Shown: positions 7,339 through 14,541, counted from the stretch's first letter. The stretch is 14,683 nt of DNA from Planctomycetaceae bacterium (GCA_009776995.1 WRMR01000054.1:1-14683), one strand, 5' to 3'. Numbers and translations are program-made. The notes: generated by a model not told the origin, from the letters alone.

Positions 7339-8121
7339 TCACTTGCCTCCCGACACCACCCCGGTCTCCCAGCCATCATAATTCCCGTTGTACTCTGTCG
7401 CCAGTCCCCAGAGCGGCAACACACACTCGTCGATGCAGTCATAATCGACCTTGTCATCGCGTGTGATGTGCAACGAGTACGGGTATTCGCCGCCGTTGTC
7501 CCTGTCGGTTGCCATTTCGATCAACTCAAACCCTTTTTCATTGACCTTGTTCCAATAGGCTTCGCGGTCGCGCTTGGTTTTGAAATGAATCCAGTGTTCG
7601 ACCGGTCGCGGCACGTCCGATTGGTCGCCGTGCTGCGACAGTTGATACACCACCCGGCGGTTCTGCATACTCTGCAACTGCACCGGCTCCGGGAACAGAA
7701 ATTTGAGGTAATTATCCCACTGCGGGTCATTCTGCAAGTGACATTCATACTCATACCCCGGATAATCCGCCATCACGCGGGCAAGGGCTTTATCGTATCC
7801 GGCAGTCTGCACGCCGATGTAAAAATAAAACGACCGTTCGCCTTCGATGGTGACGCGACCGGAATAAATGCCGTCGAATTGCGACGCCATCGTCGTCACG
7901 AGCAAATCTTCCAGCTCGTTGAGAACCGCTGATTCCCGCTCGTCCGGCATTCCGGTTTCCTCCGGTTGCAGGATGGTCAAACGCAACCGGACCAGGTTCG
8001 GCTTGTCCACAATCGGGGCAATCTCAACCAGCCCCAAATCAACAAAGAAAAAACCAACCCGCGTTGCATCAACCGGCGAAGGATAACTGTCCCAATTCTC
8101 AGTGTATTCGTGTTCTTGCAT
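7339..8121 (-). CDS. DUF695 and RraB domain protein
   Basis: A 260-residue soluble, probably cytoplasmic protein without signal peptide or membrane segment. The N-terminal half resembles DUF695: WDSYPSPVD (10-18), FFFVDLGL (24-31), and YSGRVTIEGERSFYFYIG (86-103). After a linker with YECHLQNDPQWDNYLKFLFP (125-144), the second half resembles the regulator of RNase E activity B fold: RRVVYQLSQHGDQSDVPRPV (155-174), VEHWIHFKTKRDREAYW (174-190), GFEL, and the terminal YDGWET (248-253). In Escherichia coli, RraB binds and restrains RNase E; whether this two-domain form does so is unknown. The ATG at 8121 is the only good start, with GGAG rather far upstream (about 12 nt). It lies 162 bp after prs, separated from it by a large palindrome, and is probably transcribed on its own. 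Confidence 0.85.
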   Translation of the reverse strand: MQEHEYTENWDSYPSPVDATRVGFFFVDLGLVEIAPIVDKPNLVRLRLTILQPEETGMPDERESAVLNELEDLLVTTMASQFDGIYSGRVTIEGERSFYFYIGVQTAGYDKALARVMADYPGYEYECHLQNDPQWDNYLKFLFPEPVQLQSMQNRRVVYQLSQHGDQSDVPRPVEHWIHFKTKRDREAYWNKVNEKGFELIEMATDRDNGGEYPYSLHITRDDKVDYDCIDECVLPLWGLATEYNGNYDGWETGVVSGGK

Positions 8122-8150
8122 TCGCTTGTGTGACTCCGTTTATCGGGGTT

Positions 8151-8179
8151 TCTATACCGCGCAACGCCAAGAAAGTGAA
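8151..8179 (-). promoter_or_regulatory. Possible promoter for the DUF695-RraB gene
   Basis: On the minus strand: TTCACT (8174-8179), a 17-bp spacer, TATAGA (8151-8156); four of six matches in each hexamer. It lies just after the palindrome that follows prs and would give a leader of roughly 24 nt before the ATG at 8121. Weak evidence. Confidence 0.3.
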
Positions 8180-8195
8180 GTTTTTAAACAACAGC

Positions 8196-8258
8196 CCGGA
8201 GCGTAAGCGACGGGTTTTTCGGGAGCAGTACCGTTGAACCGGTCACTTACGTTTCCGG
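8196..8258. repeat. Long imperfect palindrome between prs and the DUF695-RraB gene
   Basis: CCGGAGCGTAAGCGACGGGT at 8196-8215 is matched by the inverted ACCGGTCACTTACGTTTCCGG ending at 8258, with one inserted base and a few mismatches. The pairing extends through TTTTTCGG / CCGTTGAA, giving arms of about 27 bp around a loop of about 8 nt. Its sequence differs from the GAGCCGCGA family. The position directly after the prs stop fits a transcript-ending or mRNA-stabilising hairpin. CCGGAGCGTAAGCGACGGG-like motifs recur in other planctomycete genomes as I remember them. Confidence 0.75.
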
Positions 8259-8283
8259 TAGCCATTTGAATTGAAATTCAAGA

Positions 8284-9249
8284 TCAATGGGCCGACCAAA
8301 CGGCCATTTCCGTAAACAAACGACTGAGTGACTCGTTGAAGTGAATACGCCGGATCGCCTCTCCGATCAGCGGTGCGACACTCAAAACCGTAATCGTCGG
8401 CAGTTGTTTTTCTTGCGACAAAGGAATAGTATCTGTTACAACAATCTGTTCCAATGGAGTTTCCGACAACGTTTTAATCGCGTCGCCACAAAAAACGCCG
8501 TGAGTCGCTCCGAGGTAAGTTTTCTTTGCACCCATTTTGTGAACCAGTCTGGCCGCCCCGCAAATCGACGAAGCCGTACTAATCAGGTCATCGAAAATGA
8601 AGCAAACCTTGCCTTCAATTGGCCCGCCAATCAGGTTTTCCTGATCGACCCGGTTGCCGTATCGCCGCTTGTCGATGATGGCCAGGTTGCCGCCAATCAC
8701 CTTGACATGGGAGGCGGCTCTCTTGATGCTTCCCTCATCGGGGCTGACAACGACCACTTCGTCCGGGTCATACCCCAAATCACGAAAAAAAGCGTCCAGC
8801 ACGGGCGAGGCAGTCAGATGATCGACCGGGATGTCGAAAAAACCCTGAATCTGCGCTGCATGTAAATCCATGGCCAGGACACGGTCGGCTCCCGCCCGTG
8901 TGATCAGGTTGGCAACCAGCTTCGACGTAATCGGAACCCGCCCTTCGTCTTTGCGATCCTGTCGTGCATATCCAAAATATGGCATACACGCAGTGATACG
9001 TGCGGCACTTGCGCGTTTGAAACTGTCGATCATAATCAAAAGTTCCATGATCGCATTATTAACATCACCGCAGGTGGGCTGGATGATAAAAACGTCTCCG
9101 CCGCGAACGTCCTGTTCAATTTTGACACGTGTTTCACCGTCCGGGAACTGGTCAACGATGATTTTTCCCGGATCAACCCGCAAATATTTACAAACTTTGT
9201 GCGCCAGTCCAGGATTTGCGCGACCGGAAAACACCATCAGTTCGTTCAT
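8284..9249 (-). CDS. prs: Ribose-phosphate pyrophosphokinase (PRPP synthetase)
   Basis: A 321-residue cytoplasmic enzyme making phosphoribosyl pyrophosphate from ribose 5-phosphate and ATP, the precursor for nucleotides, His, Trp and NAD. Length and order match the family: VFSGRANPGLA (6-16), DQFPDGET (33-40), PYFGYARQDRK (90-100; the ATP-binding signature), MDLHAAQIQGFF (127-138), VVVSPDEGSIKRA (166-178), AIIDKRR (190-196) and the PRPP loop FIFDDLISTASSI (217-229). The DEGSIKRA and ISTASS forms differ from the Escherichia coli type (DVGGVVRA, DTGGT) but the acidic pair Asp220-Asp221 is kept. The start at 9249 is the family start; a weak GGA lies 10 nt upstream. It follows the glycosyltransferase by 155 bp and has its own promoter candidate. 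Confidence 0.97.
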   Translation of the reverse strand: MNELMVFSGRANPGLAHKVCKYLRVDPGKIIVDQFPDGETRVKIEQDVRGGDVFIIQPTCGDVNNAIMELLIMIDSFKRASAARITACMPYFGYARQDRKDEGRVPITSKLVANLITRAGADRVLAMDLHAAQIQGFFDIPVDHLTASPVLDAFFRDLGYDPDEVVVVSPDEGSIKRAASHVKVIGGNLAIIDKRRYGNRVDQENLIGGPIEGKVCFIFDDLISTASSICGAARLVHKMGAKKTYLGATHGVFCGDAIKTLSETPLEQIVVTDTIPLSQEKQLPTITVLSVAPLIGEAIRRIHFNESLSRLFTEMAVWSAH

Positions 9250-9308
9250 GACTCGACATTCCGTATATTACCAGTAAGTTTACGATCAGCCAGTGACAAC
9301 ATATCACC

Positions 9309-9336
9309 ATTGTAGGACACGCACTACTTTTCTCAA
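9309..9336 (-). promoter_or_regulatory. Probable sigma70 promoter of prs
   Basis: On the minus strand: TTGAGA (9331-9336), a 16-bp spacer and TACAAT (9309-9314), each hexamer matching consensus at five of six positions. The start site would be near 9302, giving a leader of about 53 nt to the prs ATG at 9249. Confidence 0.55.
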
Positions 9337-9404
9337 GGGGGCAAATTGAGTAGGGCCAGCCACGACGCAAAATATTGACCAAATTGTCAGAACTGATCAA
9401 ACGG

Positions 9405-10628
9405 TCATGGCTTTGGTTCGCGGTTGCGCGGTGTGCGTTCCCATTCCGTGGGATGCGAAACCAGTATCGATTTCGTTACGATCACAAAATATTTGATGAC
9501 AAACAAGGGAATGCAGAGCAATAATTTTACCCTGCGCCAAGTCAATCCAAGCGTGAAAACGCCAATCATTACATAAGTCATATAGATGGCCACGGCTCCC
9601 AGGAAAATTGCGAGCAACAGGTTTGACCAAAGTGACGGGATCAGGAAAAAACACATCGTTCCAATCAATCCCGAAAGTGCTACTTGGCAAAACACAGCCG
9701 GTCTGCTGATGTAAAGCATGGAAACCGCTGCGTCCAGAGCAATGAAATTGTGTTTGAATACCCCTTGATATAACAATTGGCCAAAGGAACTCCAAAGAGT
9801 CTGAATCCCCCCGAACACCCAGCGTGTGCGTTGAGTTGCAAGTTGTTCGGCATTCACAGGAAAAGGAGAAGCCAATCCGGCGTCGCCCACAAAAATCGGT
9901 TTGACATGATTTGTAATTATTCGAATGCTGTACTCAAAATCTTCAGCCAGCCCACAACAGTTCCAAGGCAATCGTTCGAGAATTTCCCGGTGGAGCACCA
10001 TACCGGTGCCAAGGAGAAAACTTGATAGTCCCAGTTTCGTTTTTGGCCAATAAAACAGGAGGTTTTCCATCGTCCGAGCCAGCGATTGGCAATAGCTGTG
10101 AAAAGAAGCATCTGTATTGGAGACAAGATTGGGGATTTGGATGGCATGATGTCCTTTTGACAACTCGAAATCGCAGGCATTCAGTGATTTCGGGTCGAGA
10201 TAACAGTCGGCGTCAAGGATCATGAGAGCGTCGGGGTGATGTTCGAGAACCTGGGGAATTGCCCATTCGAGGGCTCTGCCTTTGCCGCGTTTGACGTCAT
10301 CGAAACGTTCAAGGCTGGTGACACCACATTCCCTGGCGATTTGCGCTGTACTATCAGTGCAATTGTCGGCAATCACTGTCACAGAATACAACTCTTTTGG
10401 GTAATCAAGTGCCATACAACGCTCCAGCACTGGGCGTAAACCACCTGATTCATTGTGTGCTGGAATCAAAATAGCGATGAAATGGGATGGTTTTTGTGTA
10501 AGATGGCGTTTTTTGCATAAAAATAAAAAAATCAGAGCAAAAAAGATCTGATATAGCGCACCAAACAGTGTGAGGAATATCAGCACGGAAGCCGGAACCT
10601 GGACGAAAAGTTGCCAAAACACCATCAT
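9405..10628 (-). CDS. Membrane family 2 glycosyltransferase
   Basis: A 407-residue processive-type GT2 enzyme of the inner membrane, expected to transfer a sugar from a nucleotide-sugar to a growing polysaccharide or lipid acceptor. One N-terminal hydrophobic segment (about 6-39) precedes the GT-A domain: AILIPAHNES (52-61), VIADNCTDST (85-94), LDADC (138-142; the DxD metal site), LAEDFEYS (227-234; the acidic base motif) and QRTRW (266-270; the Q-x-x-R-W motif of cellulose and hyaluronan synthase-like enzymes). Three to four membrane helices follow (about 300-390). The tail WERTPRN is typical of this branch. The longest frame starts with TTG at 10643; I prefer ATG 10628 (or the next ATG, 10625), with only a weak GAG about 8 nt upstream. 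No other capsule or exopolysaccharide gene is adjacent, so the product is unknown. Confidence 0.92.
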   Translation of the reverse strand: MMVFWQLFVQVPASVLIFLTLFGALYQIFFALIFLFLCKKRHLTQKPSHFIAILIPAHNESGGLRPVLERCMALDYPKELYSVTVIADNCTDSTAQIARECGVTSLERFDDVKRGKGRALEWAIPQVLEHHPDALMILDADCYLDPKSLNACDFELSKGHHAIQIPNLVSNTDASFHSYCQSLARTMENLLFYWPKTKLGLSSFLLGTGMVLHREILERLPWNCCGLAEDFEYSIRIITNHVKPIFVGDAGLASPFPVNAEQLATQRTRWVFGGIQTLWSSFGQLLYQGVFKHNFIALDAAVSMLYISRPAVFCQVALSGLIGTMCFFLIPSLWSNLLLAIFLGAVAIYMTYVMIGVFTLGLTWRRVKLLLCIPLFVIKYFVIVTKSILVSHPTEWERTPRNREPKP

Positions 10629-10727
10629 AACATCAACTCGCAATACTGAAGAATTTGTAATACCAGTGTCCGAAGAGCAAAAATCAAAAACGTTTTAAGT
10701 TATTGAAATTACATTAGCTTACGACCA

Positions 10728-10778
10728 GAGCCGCAAAAGCCATCGAGCGGAATGACTACTCCGTTACCGTCGCGGCTT
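10728..10778. repeat. Dispersed palindromic repeat, copy 2
   Basis: Begins GAGCCGC and ends GTCGCGGCTT, same family as copy 1 (6559-6609, inverted) and copy 3 (14194-14254). The left arm has decayed (CAAAAGCC where copy 1 has CGAGAGTT), so the hairpin is weaker than in copy 1. It lies between the asnA stop and the glycosyltransferase start. It could contribute to ending the asnA transcript. Confidence 0.75.
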
Positions 10779-10870
10779 GGATTCATCGAACAACGGATTT
10801 TGGACGTGAATCCATGAGTCCATTTCTTTCAAAAATTTGGCTTAGCCATCTCCAGTGAATACAGCATATC

Positions 10871-11878
10871 TCACAACAGTGCAATTCCGGCGGCTTGGCA
10901 TCCGGCGATGGTTTTTTCATCCCAAACGGAAACCTGGACTTCGCCGACGTGTGCTTTTTGGAGCAACAGCATACACAGCCTGGATTGACCGATGCCGCCG
11001 CCCATGGTCAACGGAAGTTGCCCTTCGAGCAGCATTTTATGGAACGGCAGAGTGCGGCGATGGTTGCAGTTTGCTTTTGTCAACTGCGAGTCCAGCGACA
11101 TTTCATCGACGCGGATGCCCATTGAGGAAATCTCAAGGGCACACCCCAGCACATCGTCCCAAAACACGATGTCGCCGTTCAATGTCCAATCGTCATAGTC
11201 CGGCGCACGCCCGTCGTGCTTGTTGCCCGATTTCAAAATATCACCGATCTGCATGAGGAACACGGTTTTGTGTTTTTTCGCGCACTCGTTTTCACGCTCT
11301 TTCGGCGTCAGATTCGGGTGGAGGTCTTCCAACTGCTGCGTCGTGATAAATGTGACGTCCCGTGTCAGACTGACGTTCAAAGCCGGGAATGCCTCATGGA
11401 TTGCGTCCGATGTGTCACAAATGGCATGGACGATGGCACGGACCGTCTCTTTCAGATAATCCTCGTTGCGTGTCGCCCGGTCGATGACCTTTTCCCAATC
11501 CCACTGGTCAACGTAAATCGAATGGAGGTTGTCCATTTCCTCGTCGCGACGCACGGCGTTCATGTCGGTACATAACCCTTCGCCCACCGGAAAACCGTAT
11601 TGACAAAGTGCCATGCGCTTCCATTTTGCAAGCGAGTGAACAATTTGAGCGTTCGTCTGCGTCTCCTTGATGTCAAATTCGACCGGACGTTCCACGCCGC
11701 TCAAGTCGTCGTTCAACCCCGTTTTGGGTTCAACGAAGAGAGGTGCCGACACCCGTTTGAGATTGAGGACACGCGTCAGGTTATCCTCGAACGTCCTTTT
11801 AATACTGCCGATGGCCGTCTGGGTTTCATACACCGACAGAAGTGGCCGATACCCTTCCGGGACAATGAGCTGACTCAT
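10871..11878 (-). CDS. asnA: Aspartate-ammonia ligase (asparagine synthetase A)
   Basis: A 335-residue cytoplasmic enzyme forming asparagine from aspartate, ammonia and ATP; it is a class II aminoacyl-tRNA synthetase relative of about 330 residues, so this copy is full length. Diagnostic segments: RVSAPLFVEPKTGLNDDLSG (42-61), ERPVEFDI (63-70), VHSLAKWKR (80-88), GEGLCTDMNAVRRDE (99-113), HSIYVDQWDWEKVI (119-132), GDIVFWDD (235-242) and the C-terminal GGGIGQSRLCM (293-303). The frame is open upstream to a GTG at 11926 that lies inside the leader hairpin; I chose ATG 11878 because MSQLIVPEGY matches the family N-terminus and AGGA (11887-11890) is 8 nt upstream. It has its own strong promoter and a terminator-like hairpin in its leader. 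The gene stands alone: 168 bp after the M50-like gene and 242 bp before the glycosyltransferase. Confidence 0.96.
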   Translation of the reverse strand: MSQLIVPEGYRPLLSVYETQTAIGSIKRTFEDNLTRVLNLKRVSAPLFVEPKTGLNDDLSGVERPVEFDIKETQTNAQIVHSLAKWKRMALCQYGFPVGEGLCTDMNAVRRDEEMDNLHSIYVDQWDWEKVIDRATRNEDYLKETVRAIVHAICDTSDAIHEAFPALNVSLTRDVTFITTQQLEDLHPNLTPKERENECAKKHKTVFLMQIGDILKSGNKHDGRAPDYDDWTLNGDIVFWDDVLGCALEISSMGIRVDEMSLDSQLTKANCNHRRTLPFHKMLLEGQLPLTMGGGIGQSRLCMLLLQKAHVGEVQVSVWDEKTIAGCQAAGIALL

Positions 11879-11897
11879 TTTCAACATCCTTTCCACT

Positions 11898-11934
11898 AAA
11901 AAAGGCACTGCGGACAACGCGCCCACAGCACCTT
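11898..11934 (-). terminator. Intrinsic terminator inside the asnA leader (putative attenuator)
   Basis: On the minus strand, AAGGTGCTGTGG (11923-11934) pairs with CCGCAGTGCCTT (11902-11913): 12 bp including three G-T wobbles, with a 9-nt loop. Six T residues follow at once (11898-11903). It lies downstream of the promoter at 11958-11986 and 19 nt before the asnA start codon, so asnA transcripts would have to pass it. CAGCA at 11941-11945 can pair with TGCTG at 11926-11930 in the 5' arm, a possible short competing stem. The fold is read by eye. Confidence 0.65.
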
Positions 11935-11957
11935 AGTAACTGCTGAATTAATAGGAT

Positions 11958-11986
11958 AATATAATCCAGGATGGATCATTTGTCAA
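11958..11986 (-). promoter_or_regulatory. Strong sigma70 promoter of asnA
   Basis: On the minus strand: a perfect -35 TTGACA (11981-11986), an optimal 17-bp spacer and -10 TATATT (11958-11963, five of six). It is the best promoter in the window. Transcription should begin near 11951, leaving a leader of about 73 nt that contains the terminator-like hairpin. Confidence 0.75.
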
Positions 11987-12046
11987 GGACACATTTCAAA
12001 AAGCATGAAAAAGCGAGTATTCACGCAACGGCGGGGCATGACTCGT

Positions 12047-12637
12047 TTACCGACACCAGAGAGCGAATCCGATCATTCCGGCAAGACAAACCGCTGAAAC
12101 GGCAACGCTTTGCCAACGGACAGGCCGGGGTATTTGGCCGATGCCGAAATGGCATCTCTGTCGATTCCAGAGAAGGAAGCCCGACACCATGCCGATGATT
12201 CCCACGGTCACAAGTTGCCAGCGCATGGCACCGTGCGCAAGCAGAACGCCTGGGTCGGTATAACCATCCGCCGGGAAAAAAAGTCCGCCGAGCAGGTAAC
12301 TGCCGTTGGCCGCGAGGCAAAAACCGGCCAGAAATCTTGCCAAAAACGCTTCGCGAAAACGGAGCAATGCGGCGATCCCCCAAATGGCGAGCGGCGAGGT
12401 CATTCCGCCCAACGGTCCGGCCCAGGTCACGGCGAGCAGTGTTGACCGCGTCTGTCCTGATTCATTGAGCATCGTGCAGGAAACGGTCAGCAGCCCGAAA
12501 TGAAATTGCGTGACCCCGACGCCAAACCACCATGCCGCAACCAGGTGTCCCAGTTCGTGCAGCAGTTGCATTGCCAGCCAACAGAACGGCAGCCAAACAG
12601 CGATCAAGGCACAGGTCATTGCGCGATGGTGTTTCAT
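12047..12637 (-). CDS. M50-like membrane zinc metalloprotease (HELGH protein)
   Basis: A 196-residue very hydrophobic protein, probably with five or six inner-membrane helices. LLHELGH at 25-31 is a HExxH zinc motif (His27, Glu28, His31) inside the first helix, as in site-2-protease (M50) enzymes. AGPLGG (73-78) and PADG (122-125), the latter possibly supplying the third zinc ligand Asp124 like the family's N-P-D-G motif, support the assignment. There is no PDZ domain, and the protein is shorter than RseP-type proteases, so it may belong to a minimal or non-proteolytic M50 branch. Its ATG overlaps the TGA of the upstream gene (ATGA, 12634-12637), implying translational coupling and a shared role. 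It ends 168 bp before asnA. Confidence 0.75.
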   Translation of the reverse strand: MKHHRAMTCALIAVWLPFCWLAMQLLHELGHLVAAWWFGVGVTQFHFGLLTVSCTMLNESGQTRSTLLAVTWAGPLGGMTSPLAIWGIAALLRFREAFLARFLAGFCLAANGSYLLGGLFFPADGYTDPGVLLAHGAMRWQLVTVGIIGMVSGFLLWNRQRCHFGIGQIPRPVRWQSVAVSAVCLAGMIGFALWCR

Positions 12638-14154
12638 TGTGCAGGTTGCTGTTCCGAACGGATTGTGATGCCGATTTTTTCGCCCGGGATTCTCACCCCC
12701 TTGCTGAAAAGCTGATAGCCGTCCCCTTCGGCGGTGGGTTGATACTCAAACGGCCCGCCGCTGAACGGGTCGGTCAGTTCCTCCGGCGTGTGGCGGCCGT
12801 TCAAAACGTCAAGCGACGCCGGATAGCGGCCGTTGTTGAGCTTCTCGATTTCCAACTCAAACGCGAGAATCAGGAGTTGACAACGCACCTGGCCTGTTTT
12901 GATGTGCGTGTCATATTCGACAAAAGGCGTTTCCCAACAGAACTCGAAGAATGCAATCTGCCGCGACCGGGCGTCTCTCGAAGCGATACGAACAATTGCC
13001 CCGGAAAAACACCTGGTTTTAAAATCATCTTTGAGATTGTCGAGTTCTCTCTGCATGTCGGCCGGCGGGAGATTCCGGCGATAAATTTGCAACTTTTGGT
13101 CGTAAGAATCGTTGACAATCCTGGCAACGAGATTCCAGTTGACCCCAAAATACTTATCGCCCCATTCCGGAATGTCACTTTTCCATCCCTTTCGTTCCGA
13201 ACGCGGCGCGTTGGAATAATAACCCACAGCACCCAGCACCGCATACTGTTCACACAACGCCATATCTTCGACTGTGACGGTCTTTTTCGGATGCTGTTTC
13301 ACGTCTTCGATACACTGCCGTAACTGTTCTTCGGACAACTCACAGCGTTCCAACAAGCGTTCTATGGCGGTAAAAGCATTCGAAAGAATAGACTGTCCCA
13401 AAGGCCACTCATATCTGAAAATGCCATTCTGGAGATGACAGCCCAAACGCATGGCAGAATCAATGTCTTGCCACGCGGCACCGGATTGACCGTCACGAAT
13501 GGATCGGATTGCACGAGCCAACAAGCCTTGCCCGAAGCCTCTGTTGCAGGCATGGCATGGAAGGAGAGCGTAATTCCAATCGACGTGAGCGACCTGCGGC
13601 ATGAAGTAAAAATCCTTGCGAACGGCTTCTCTCATTAAATCCAGTACGGGCGAGATTTCGTCGAGGTATTCGTCCATGTCAGGATACTGCTCCTGTGTCC
13701 ATAAGTCCTTGACGCACGCATCCAGTTGCACGTCCCCTCTTACAGGCGAATCACCTTGCTCAAGAATGGCCCAAGCCTTGCTGTACCCCGGCATGGTCGG
13801 CGGGTCATGGGGGTTCAGGTCCAACTGTTGACAGATGCTTTCCCATGTGCGGCCGGATGCGCGTTCCATCGGTTCGCTTCCGACCGCCTGAACCACCATG
13901 CGAAACCCGTTCTCATGCGGGTCGGCCGGGGCAAACCGTTCCTGCAAAACCGCCAGATAATCAAGCCGTTGACTGTTTGGACAAAACGGCTCCGTAATGA
14001 GTGTCGTCTCTTTTGAAACGCGAAGCGGCACATCGAGGAAATTCGGCACGACGAAAAACAACACAAACAGCGTCACCCCGAAAAGGAGTAACGCCCAAAA
14101 CAATCGCCGCTGCGTGGTGAGGTCGGCGGAATGGTTTTCCTGAGTGTGGGTCAT
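12634..14154 (-). CDS. Membrane-anchored planctomycete-type protein of unknown function
   Basis: A 506-residue protein with a short charged N-terminus, one strong transmembrane helix at about 18-40, and a long extracytoplasmic part. Most of the body (about 60-420) looks helical and matches no family I can name. Near the C-terminus, LLILAFELEIEKLNNGRYP (about 427-445), followed by LTDPFSGGPFEYQPTAEGDG and YQLFSKG, resembles the periplasmic end of planctomycete proteins and of pseudopilin-like modules, in which DPF-G-Y precedes Y-L-S-G. AAGGA at 14164-14168, 9 nt before the ATG, supports the start. It is the first gene of a two-gene unit with the HELGH membrane protein, overlapping by 4 nt, so the two probably act together; the function is not known. 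Confidence 0.85.
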   Translation of the reverse strand: MTHTQENHSADLTTQRRLFWALLLFGVTLFVLFFVVPNFLDVPLRVSKETTLITEPFCPNSQRLDYLAVLQERFAPADPHENGFRMVVQAVGSEPMERASGRTWESICQQLDLNPHDPPTMPGYSKAWAILEQGDSPVRGDVQLDACVKDLWTQEQYPDMDEYLDEISPVLDLMREAVRKDFYFMPQVAHVDWNYALLPCHACNRGFGQGLLARAIRSIRDGQSGAAWQDIDSAMRLGCHLQNGIFRYEWPLGQSILSNAFTAIERLLERCELSEEQLRQCIEDVKQHPKKTVTVEDMALCEQYAVLGAVGYYSNAPRSERKGWKSDIPEWGDKYFGVNWNLVARIVNDSYDQKLQIYRRNLPPADMQRELDNLKDDFKTRCFSGAIVRIASRDARSRQIAFFEFCWETPFVEYDTHIKTGQVRCQLLILAFELEIEKLNNGRYPASLDVLNGRHTPEELTDPFSGGPFEYQPTAEGDGYQLFSKGVRIPGEKIGITIRSEQQPAQ

Positions 14155-14193
14155 GGGAAATTATCCTTAATTTATGGCAAATGCGATAAATCA

Positions 14194-14254
14194 GAGCCGT
14201 GACAGTTATTGGAGCGGTTGATCCATTGTGACCGCTCCGTAACCGTCGCGGCCC
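14194..14254. repeat. Dispersed palindromic repeat, copy 3
   Basis: GAGCCGTGACAGTTA-TTGGAGCGGT pairs with ACCGCTCC-GTAACCGTCGCGGCCC around a 12-nt loop (roughly 14219-14230). It keeps more arm pairing than copy 2, and its loop sequence is longer than in the other copies. It lies 40 bp upstream of the ATG at 14154, so it would sit in the leader or promoter of that gene rather than behind a gene. Confidence 0.75.
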
Positions 14255-14350
14255 GGATGGAACTTTGTGTTCTACACTTTCTCAATCGAAGCCGCATTTT
14301 TTGACACGCTGCGATATTTTCCTTTTGGAGGGAAAGTTTTGACCTGAGTT

Positions 14351-14541
14351 GGGGTGTCAAAAACATCGTCAGGGATGTTTTTTACCGCGTCGAGGATGTA
14401 TTTTACATCCTGTGAGGATGTTTTTTACCGCGTTGAGGATGTATTTTACATCCTTCGGGGATGTTTTTTACATCGTCGAGGACGTTTTTTACATCCTGCG
14501 AGGATGTTTTTTATGTCCTGGAGGATGTTTTGAACGTCGGC
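14351..14541. repeat. Compound 21/22-bp tandem array (43-bp higher-order period)
   Basis: Eight units start at 14371, 14392, 14414, 14435, 14457, 14478, 14500 and 14521, that is 21, 22, 21, 22, 21, 22, 21 and 21 bp long. A degenerate unit with A in place of T precedes them (14351-14370). The consensus is GAGGATGTTTTTTACATCC plus 2-3 bases. Some units are perfect hairpins: GGATGTA-TTT-TACATCC in the units at 14392 and 14435. Units 1 and 3 end in ACCGCGTC or ACCGCGTT instead of ACATCC. Each ACATCC can also pair with the GGATGT of the next unit. Every unit has a T-tract of 4-6 bases, two helical turns apart. Confidence 0.9.

Noticed and set aside
10836..10848. Terminator after asnA (TGGCTAAGCCA followed by T residues on the minus strand)
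   Set aside because: The stem is only 4 bp with a 3-nt loop, below what I would accept for an intrinsic terminator.
6707..11878. Functional link between tRNA-Asn and asnA
   Set aside because: They are over 4 kb apart with unrelated genes and separate promoters between them, so proximity is probably chance.
11879..11951. T-box or leader-peptide attenuator for asnA
   Set aside because: The leader is about 73 nt, too short for a T-box, has no AGGGTGG-ACCGCG-like element, and contains no ATG-started peptide with Asn codons. The terminator itself is kept as a finding.
12009..12045. Terminator after the M50-like gene
   Set aside because: Only a 5-bp stem (CGAGT/ACTCG) around a loop of more than 20 nt precedes the T run; too weak to call.
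14371..14541. CRISPR array
   Set aside because: There are no unique spacers: the units are contiguous 21-22-bp repeats, and no cas genes are present.
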